A DNA stretch of 64,000 bases from Kondoa malvinella. Taxonomy: Eukaryota; Basidiomycota; Agaricostilbomycetes; Agaricostilbales; Kondoaceae. The translations under genes and the position numbers were made by a program. The notes under the pieces were generated by a model. That model ran no database searches. It saw only the letters and a list, made by a program, of their open reading frames with translations, and was not told the DNA's origin. Positions 56,591-64,000 of the stretch are shown piece by piece (the first letter of the stretch is position 1; each line of letters opens with the position of its first letter). The stretch lies in contig BCIM01000001.1 in NCBI GenBank assembly GCA_039545315.1, forward strand, positions 3,009,783 to 3,073,782, in the 5' to 3' direction.

Positions 56591-59389
56591 TTAGCTATAC
56601 AAAACGCGCTGAAACCCTTCAGTACGAGTATATGAAACCTGTGCACAGGAATCAGATCGGTTATGCGAAGTACATAGGCATGCTCACGCGGGTGACTAGC
56701 ACCGAGAGAAGCAATCTCTGATTCGTCCAAGCCTTCGAGGCGATAATCACGTTCGCCTCTAGCCCTCTTCTTGTTCTCGCGGATGTTGTACAGCATCAAG
56801 AAGACTGCCAGGATCTGACTGCCGATCACACAGCCGAGATTGAGCGAGTTGCCGACTGTACGCGGTGTCAGATGAGCATCATCGGGAGACTAGCTCAAAC
56901 TTACTTGTGTATCGGGGAGCGCTGAATGAGTGTTAGAAAAGTCTGCATAGAGTTGGCCAAAGACTCACTCGAAAGGAAGGTAAGACTAGATCGACAGCAT
57001 GAATCAGCTTAAAATTTGACTAGAGCAAGCTTGAACGCACCCAACTAGCTGCAATGGACCCTATTGTGCCTAGACCGACCATCATGGCTGAAGCGACAGC
57101 GCGACTTTGATCAAGGCCAGCGTTGGCAGCGCCGATAGACAACCAGAAGGGTCCAGGCGTGAAGACTGCGAAGGGTCAGCTTTATCGTCAAAGCTGAGCT
57201 CCCACGTACTTCCAATAGCGCACAAGAAGACTGCGCCGTATCTTGCGTTGGTCTGAGATGTATCAGTGCCCAAGAACATAGCATACTGCAGCCGAACATC
57301 AGTAACGATTTTGCTGATACATAACTTGACACTTACACCGATAAGCGCGAAACAATTGACCTGTGCAGCTGTTGTGAGTGACCGGGCAAACATGATCGGA
57401 TCGTGCACATACACCAACGATAATAGGACAACGCCTGTCGAAGTGTGATGCCGCCCAACTCAGAGTGATGGCGACCACAAAGGCGGCAGCATCTGTTGCG
57501 TGGAATAGCACGTGAGCATTCCAGACTCTCTAGCAGAAATGTAATGAACTTGCAAACGGGGCATGTTTTGACCTGAATTTCCAAAGTACCGAAAGCAGGG
57601 TCGATACCCCGAATGATTGTGGGAATGAAGAGAGCTAGACCTTGCAAACTCAGGGAAGATAGACCGAAACCAAGGCCGCAAGCCCAGGTCTGGATATTGC
57701 GTAAGCGATGGGCAAGCAAGCTCAATAAGGAAAGACGCACGTTGGCACTGAAGAAGGCCTTTTTCAATATCTTGCCCTTGGTCACTTCCACTAGATGCTT
57801 GACACCGACATTGTCTCGCAGGAGACGAGCTTGGGCGAGATCTATTCACGGGCGATTCAGCCACCATATCGCGCGGGTGAGTTCCAACGTACTCTTCTCT
57901 TCCTCTGACAGCCACTTAACATCTTTAGGCGAATTGGGAACAGCGACTAACATGCACAGTGGATCAGATGAACCACCTTACAGAATTGAGCCCTCGGCTT
58001 ACAGAATGCAAGGATGCCACATAAAATGGTGATTGCCCCTTCGACAGCGAAGATGCTGCCCCATTGCGGCCAAGCTGAAGTATTGATTTGAAGAAGACCT
58101 GATTGTACTGTACTTAATCTCCCCTCTCGCTGCTGATCGACCGTGCACTCACCATACTGAGGCAATCGCAAGCACAGACATAAACGACTCGAAGTTGGCT
58201 TTGAAAACACCAAGGACATACAGCAAAGGCTTTGTTGTTCGACACAATAAGTTCGGGGTAGCTAATTTTGACTGGGAACTTACCTCCTCCAAATAAACCA
58301 GCGATAGTAGCCGAAGCTTCGTAGTGAGCGCAGATGAGCTTTGGACAGCCAGTGTGAAGAACAGACTTACATGCGAAGATAGCTATGCGAAGCACAACTT
58401 CCTTCTTGGTGTAAAAACGACTCAAGATGACAACTATCAGACGATCAGGATACAGTTAGCTCTATCAATCTCTAGACTCGCTGAATGCAGGCATCAATCC
58501 TCCTTCACTGATGCCCAGGAAGACTCTGACGACCATGACTATACAAAAATTAAGCTGGACTGCCAGCAGGTAAAAATTAGAGGCAAACTTACATTCGGCA
58601 AAGCTATCGATGAACGCTGTGCCAAATGAGACGGCACCAAAAGACACAATGATGACGGGGATCCAAGTCTTTGCACCGAACTTGCGCAAGGCCAAGTTGG
58701 AAGGGAATTCGACGACTGAAAAGGCATATTCAAATTTTGTTCTAGGTAGAAGCAAGAGAGCTTGCGAATGTAGAAGCTGTAGCGACAAGAGTCAGCAGGC
58801 TGCGTGATAATCACATGTAAGGTGCCTACATGTAGAAAATAGAGAGACCGATGTTCTAAAAACTCAAAGAGTCAGCGACTCTGGGACAGATACGAGAGAC
58901 GGGAGTCACATATTCATATCCTTGGAGTCCAACATCTCTTTCAAATCCAGCTGTACGAGCATTGCCAATGTTCTGTGCAGATTCAGGCATGAAATGAGTC
59001 ACGCAACATTTTGCTGAAGAAGCGCTCTCACCGTGCGGTCACTAGATATACATCGTCAGTGAGTGAAGAAAGAGGCTCAAGAGAATGACACACAGGAACT
59101 ATATTAGCGAATGATCAGCCTCAAAGCATTATCAAAGTGCATTCGGGCATTGCTCACACAAAGAAGGTATAGACCAAAGAAGAGCAGAGTTATGCGAATC
59201 TAACATAGGTTCTCAGCATGAGTCGCAGGTAGAGATAGAAGACCTCACATCAAACTTCCACAGGAGCTTCTTCTCGGCTACGGGATCAATGTAAAGACTG
59301 TGACCTGGATCTCCAGCTTCTATTGTTCGGAATTCTGACTTCTCGTTGTCGATAGGCATTCCATTCTTGCCCTGCTGTGAATGTTCCAT
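56591..59389 (-). CDS. MFS permease, Dal5/Tna1 (allantoate permease) family, second copy
   Basis: Importer of organic anions in the same family as the 39.4-kb gene. Start MEHSQQGKNGMPIDNEKSEF. Family blocks: DPVAEKKLLWKFD, NIGNARTAGFERDVGL, VVEFPSNLALRKFGAKTWIP, VVRVFLGISEGGLMPAF, QTWACGLGFGLSSLSLQGLA, and LGNSLNLGCVIGSQILAVFL with a tail DYRLEGLDESEIASLGASHP. More than ten short introns, so the middle is approximate. The last intron is uncertain: one choice ends at 56591, another at 56572. Divergent from the P450 gene with 300 bp between starts. Substrate unknown. Confidence 0.85.
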
Positions 59390-59689
59390 ATCGTGACCGA
59401 ACTAGGTGTCTTCGAGATGGGGTAGGAAAGATGGGGTTTGGTATGATTAAAAGAGGGGGAGAACTCTATGTATTATCGGACAAGCGCATAAAGAAGATGG
59501 TTGGTGGGATTCGGTGTGTTGATCACCCAAGAGAACGCTCCCGAAATTGTGGGAGGAAGTGTGTCTGGTGGCCCGGGAAAGCGGGCACGAGTGGCACAGC
59601 TGGTGGGAAGTGCGGGTAGTGCAGCAGAGTGAGCGGTGGATAGTGAAACGAAGACGGTCACAAAGACTCTGTGTGACTTTTCAACCAAC
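59390..59689. promoter_or_regulatory. Shared promoter region of permease 2 and P450
   Basis: 300 bp between two divergent start codons (59389 minus, 59690 plus). No specific site recognised; a long G-rich part lies at 59440-59620. Confidence 0.45.
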
Positions 59690-61880
59690 ATGGACATTGA
59701 CCTGAAAGTAGTGATCGCGATAGTCGTGGTTTCGGCCTTCCTCGTTGCAAAGCTCCTAGAGCCATCAAGCAAGTACAGCTCGCTTCCTCCAGGACCAAAG
59801 GTGTGTCGCAAGCCAAAGCAAGTAATTTGTCGCTAAATATATGGCGAACAGCCAAATCGCTTGCTGGGAAATCAAATACCACGGCCATATACATGGCAGA
59901 CATTCGAGAAATGGACAAGGCAGTATGGAGACCTTTGCACCGTCTGGCAAGGCGTGAGTCTGCATCATCTTCAAGATTAAATATGTTCGCTGAAGTCATT
60001 CTTTCCGGACTGTCTAGAGAACGCCGATGGGTCTGTAGCTTGTTTGTTACATGGGTAATCTTGCTCAAGTCTTGAATTGGCAGTGATTGTCGGTACATAC
60101 AAAGCTGCAAACGATATTATGGAACGGATGTCGGGCACAACGAGTGACAGGCCAAGATCCGTAGTCGCGGGGGAGACCATGTCTGGTAAGAGCAGACACA
60201 TGAAATACATTGCATTCGGCTGATGAGACGGACAGGCAACATGCGTATCCTGCTGATAGGCTATAACGATACTTGGCGAAAGCTGCGCAAGTACGTCTGG
60301 ACCATCTCCACAGCTGCTTAAACCTGATTACATGTACAGAGTACTGCACTCTGCTCTTCAACCAAAGGCGTCGGAGACTTATCAGCCCGTTCAAACAAGA
60401 GCCTCCAACACCCTACTAATGGACCTGCTTGAGGATCCTGACCATCATTGTCAGCATACGAGAACGTATGCAGCTGGTGTCATCATGACGATCACTTGTG
60501 ATTTGCCCTCGTACTTTGCTCTCACATCAACTGACGTAAGGCCTTAGATGGCAAGACGACCCCGACCCGCTATCACGACGCAGACGTACAGCTTGTCAAC
60601 AGGTATGCAGAGATTTTAGGTCGATGGGCAGCTCAGCAGTCCCACCCAGCCAATTCTTGGCCTTTGTATGTTCTTCCGCCATGTTTTCCCTACCATCCTC
60701 ATTGATCCATTCAGCCTGCAATACATACCCGGTGTCATGAACAAGTTCAAGAAGATGCACAGTAATGAGCTGGACCTCTTCTCTTCGCAAATGGACAAAG
60801 TTCGAAGTCGGGTTCAGAACCAACAGCCTATCGAGCCATGTTTTGGGACATTCTTGGTTGAACACCAGAAAGGTATGTCATCATTTACGCAAAATGAGCG
60901 GTTATTCATGATGCATGGCAGAATATGGACTCGCGAATCCTGAAGCTGCATATGTAGCTGGATCAATGTATGGAGCTGGTAGCGAAACTGTGAGTGTTGA
61001 CCTCTCTATCCAGCATATCATACTCATCACCTCGCAGTCCGCCTCAGCTATCTCAATAGCAATGATGGCAGCTGCCTGTTTCCCAGAAGTACAGAGCAAA
61101 GTTCAAGAAGAGCTCGATCGAGTCATTGGTAGAGAACGACAGCCCACTTGGGAGGATATGGATGATCTGGTATACTTGCAAGCGTACGTCAAGGAGAACT
61201 TTAGATGGCATCCTGTTAGTACTGGTGGATGTGAGTGTTCTGTCTGTCTTTGGAGATGAGCTGATTCAGAGGATAGTCGCGCATGCTGCTACGGACGATA
61301 TCATTTATGATGGCTATGTAATTCCGAAGGGAACTACTATAGTCGGTAATCACTGGTAAGTATCTCATTGCCCTTCTCGTTACATGCTGACAGCAGCGCA
61401 GGTCAATTCACCGAGATCCCGCTGTTTTCCCAGAACCGGACGTCTTCCGACCTGAAAGATGGTTGAAGACCGGTGCTGACGGTCGTGTTGAGCTGAAGAG
61501 CGAGTGAGCGCTTTTTCTGTACTCTCCACGTCAGACAGTGACAGTCTCTTCAGTAAGGAGCTTCGGCATTTCACATACGGCTTTGGTCGACGAGCCTGTC
61601 CGTGAGTAGTCTTCCATCGCGTACCTGAAGATGGGACTGACATTGTCACAGAGGACAACACGTCGCTAACCGCTCACTTTACATCACCGTCTCAAACATC
61701 CTTTGGGCATTCACCATTCGCAAGAAACGCGACGCTTCAGGCAAAGAGATTGAGATTGATACCAACGCTTTCACCGATACTGCCAACTCTTTCCCTCTGC
61801 CTTTCGAGCTCGACATCAAGCCAAGATTTGAGGGTGCAGCAAAGATTATTCGAAACGGTCAGAGCTACGAAGTCGTCTAG
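59690..61880 (+). CDS. Cytochrome P450 monooxygenase
   Basis: Membrane-anchored P450, fungal CYP. Start MDIDLKVVIAIVVVSAFLVA is the anchor, followed by the Pro-rich hinge SSLPPGPK. Motifs: I helix AGSMYGAGSETSASAISIAM, the K helix ENFRW (E-x-x-R), PERW region (FPEPDVFRPERW) and the heme loop YGFGRRACPG followed by H-V-A-N-R-S. The heme loop crosses an intron; Cys is present. The spacing and order are similar to the CYP families of basidiomycetes (CYP5xxx), but I do not assign one. Ends ...KIIRNGQSYEVV. About ten introns. Lies beside permease 2 in a divergent pair. Confidence 0.92.
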
Positions 61881-62080
61881 GCTAAGCTTTCTCCTAGATT
61901 GTAACCTTATACACACAACACACAATGTACATGTTTGTTCTTGAGGAGTCCGATAGACGTCTATTACATGAGCGACTATACGTAATTTCAGCTTGTTCCA
62001 AGTTAACGGCGGATACCAAGGACAGATCACCCAGCTTCAGAGATACCTGCGGCTTGACCTCTTAATACCCTATCAACGGC

Positions 62081-63316
62081 ATGAGCATGGAAATTGACGA
62101 GCGGCCCGTCGCTGGACCTTCAAATTCGCACGAAACAGACGAAGCGGCTCCAACTTCAGCTCAAGTTCCCTTGTTCTTTCCAGAGGACGACGATGATGAA
62201 CAAGGCGAAGAAGGTGATTGGACAGACAGCGACACTGAAGATGATCCTGTTGTCAAAGTGCGTCTAATCAAAATTTGGGCCCAAAGTCTTGAAAGACACG
62301 CTTATGCTTTCCTATGTGTGTGGTAGAGCATCCCTGTGCATTTCAATACATCACTAGGCGACGCTTTGATTCTATTGCAATACCCACATCGGAAACCTAT
62401 GCCTGGCGAAAAGCATCCTCTACATATGCCTTCTCAACGACCGCCTCATGATGGATTACAACCTGATATCCCAATCTTAGCACGTAGCAAGCCTTCTGTC
62501 AATCGGATACAGCTGTCCTTACCGCTAGAAACGGAACAAGGTCGAGAAAGGCAGGGCCGGTTCGATCAGTTGCTTGCGCAGAATTTCAGGAAGGGCGTCC
62601 AGCCTAGTGACTTGGGGAGTGACAAGGAGGATAAGAAAGGCAAGAAAAAAGATTGGGAGGAAGAGGAAGAGTCGAACAAGCCGCTGAGTCGGATCACCTT
62701 GAAGGGAGATTTGGTACCGGATCAGACAAACTACTGTGTTGGCTACTTCAAGGATGGTGCGTCTCCTCACGTGCACACGGATCGCCGTGCAGAATCTGAA
62801 GCGCTGTGCAGATCACCTACACCTCGCGCCTCTTTCGTCCGTCATTCAGATGAGGCCGGACCTTACATACCTCGATCGAATAGCAGCAATGGACCGTCGA
62901 GCCAATGCAGCGCATAAAGGAGGTGATCAATCAGAAGATGACGAGGACGAAGAAGAAGACGAAGAGAAAAAACGAAAAGCAGCAGCAGCGAAAGCCAAAA
63001 AAGATGCGAGCGAAGCCAAAACTCTCAATGTTACTTTCAAGAACAATGAAGAAAAATTTGGTAGTCTGAAAGGCGCAGCGACTGGTCGACAAGACGGGTC
63101 GCTCTTTGCACCTTGGCGAGCTGAAGAAGCTGAGTCTTGGGTTTCTTTGCCTCACTACGCGCCAAACGTAAGTTCCATCACTTCTAAAGACTGTTGTGGA
63201 TCGCTAAGAGCTTGGCGTAGACACACGAATCACTTCACATGCGAGATTTGCTTATCGGCGGCAACACCGATTTGTCTTTCGACATGCGACCAGCCGATCA
63301 TCTGGGCTCGCTGTAG
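62081..63316 (+). CDS. RPC37: RNA polymerase III subunit RPC37/POLR3E-like
   Basis: Start MSMEIDERPVAGPSNSHETD with a long acidic segment. After the first intron the family start motif DDPVVKSIPVHFNTSLGDAL, then ILLQYPHRKP matches Rpc37/POLR3E (Sin). Central part is basic and charged, then SRITLKGDLVPDQTNYCVGY, and after an intron (acceptor ...GCTGTGCAG) DDHLHLAPLSSVIQMRPDLT, then YLDRIAAM. Ends NTHESLHMRDLLIGGNTDLS, then FDMRPADHLGSL. The protein dimerises with Rpc53 and acts in Pol III termination and reinitiation. Length about 350 residues, normal for yeast Rpc37. Confidence 0.88.
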
Positions 63317-63559
63317 CACTCGCAAATGCATGCACGCGTCGGAATTTGGTTCGGGCAACGCGTCAAAGTCATGCTTACCCCGGCAAAAAAAAGTCAAAGC
63401 GTGGAGGCCGCGCGCAATGTCTCTGATCAAAGATTTGCAACGGCTTTCATATGATCAGCATTTGACTCTCCTTGCTCTGTTCCTTGGCTGGAGCCCGAAT
63501 GGAAAACTTTCTCATGTCCGCTCCTTCTTCCGCTGCCATTGCCCCTTTCCCGCGCAAAT

Positions 63560-64000
63560 ATGGTCGGAGCCGAATTGATACCTCTAATAAGGGTCGCCCT
63601 GGCCTCTTTGGGTGATGATATCAATCCTTATGAATTCCTCGCGCGTCAATTTCATGCTCTGCTTCCCGTCTTGTCGAGTCCCGCATTCGATAAAGTCATC
63701 TACGTTTGTCTCGCGGCGCATTTGATCAGTCTGGCCAACAAGGCTGTCTATTTCTTTCTGGCGTGGAAGAAGAGTCAGATATGGTTCTTCAAGAAGAGGC
63801 CGATGCAGGGTGGTGTCTACACAGCGTGAGTTGATACTGTTTCGAGCCGAATCCGACTGACATGGTATACAGACACAACACGTCGCTCTTCATACAGCTC
63901 ACAAGTTTGGCATATGTCATCACTGCTCTCGCCGGATTGGTTCTGTTGCTCAAGTACAACCTGCCGAGTTTGACGAAACATGTCTACTTGCCGAGTTTTT
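63560..64000 (+). CDS. Multi-pass membrane protein, N-terminal part only
   Basis: Begins MVGAELIPLIRVALASLGDD (first ATG of a frame that is open further upstream without a better ATG). Hydrophobic segments follow: FDKVIYVCLAAHLISLANKA, then VYFFLAWKK. After an intron at about 63828-63874 come HNTSLFIQLTSLAYVITALA, GLVLLLKYNLPSLTK. At least two to three membrane helices are visible before the window ends. No family recognised. Confidence 0.6.

Noticed and set aside
1..64000. Transposons, CRISPR arrays, tRNA or rRNA genes
   Set aside because: I looked for transposase or reverse-transcriptase motifs, terminal repeats, regularly spaced repeats and tRNA box B sequences and saw none that I could support.

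Overview
The window is nuclear DNA of an intron-dense fungus, most probably a basidiomycete. Introns are numerous and very short (about 41-63 nt in the models I could check). They use GTGAGT/GTGCGT/GTACGT-type donors, CTGAC/CTAAC-like branch sites and some GC donors. Almost every gene has to be assembled from several exons, and intergenic spaces are often under 200 bp. CAP10-type glycosyltransferases (GT90), PDR/ABCG and Dal5-like transporters, Mago nashi, PRCC, listerin and RPC37 all fit a filamentous or dimorphic basidiomycete. I cannot name the lineage from sequence alone.

Layout. 1-9.1 kb: an edge-truncated leucine-rich protein, an acidic Ser-rich protein, then two divergent GT90/CAP10 genes sharing one 252-bp promoter. 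9.2-14.8 kb: secreted hydrolases (S28 serine peptidase, tannase/feruloyl esterase) around the ribosomal protein eL38 gene. 16.3-22.4 kb: a full-length PDR-type ABC transporter. 23.2-32.2 kb: a compact housekeeping block with a Pba1-like proteasome chaperone, an eEF2-lysine-methyltransferase-like enzyme, a C2H2 protein, eRF1, PRCC, ALG13 and Mago. 32.2-38.3 kb: the listerin E3 ligase and PET100. 39.4-45.1 kb: a Dal5-type permease, a broken partial copy of the CYS3 gene, an orphan gene, and the intact CYS3 gene. 45.2-50.3 kb: a PD-(D/E)XK-like protein, a small coiled-coil protein, a CaMK-like kinase and a secreted protein. 50.4-56.5 kb: an SDR of the YMR226C type, serine palmitoyltransferase LCB1, and a C2H2 transcription factor. 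56.6-64 kb: a second Dal5-type permease, a P450, RPC37 and the start of a membrane protein.

The genes are not one pathway. Several meet in protein quality control (eRF1, listerin, Pba1-like, EF2 methylation, eL38), and another set meets in nutrient and surface handling (two permeases, ABC pump, two secreted hydrolases, two GT90s). Models for both GT90s, eL38, the kinase, PET100, ALG13, the Pba1-like gene, the methyltransferase, the 132-aa protein and the secreted 239-aa protein close exactly in frame when the introns given here are removed.

The most unusual signal is exon architecture. Microexons of 5, 6, 11, 16 and 17 nt restore conserved protein motifs, including a Walker A loop cut by three introns, and there are GC-AG introns in MAGO, LCB1 and a C2H2 gene.
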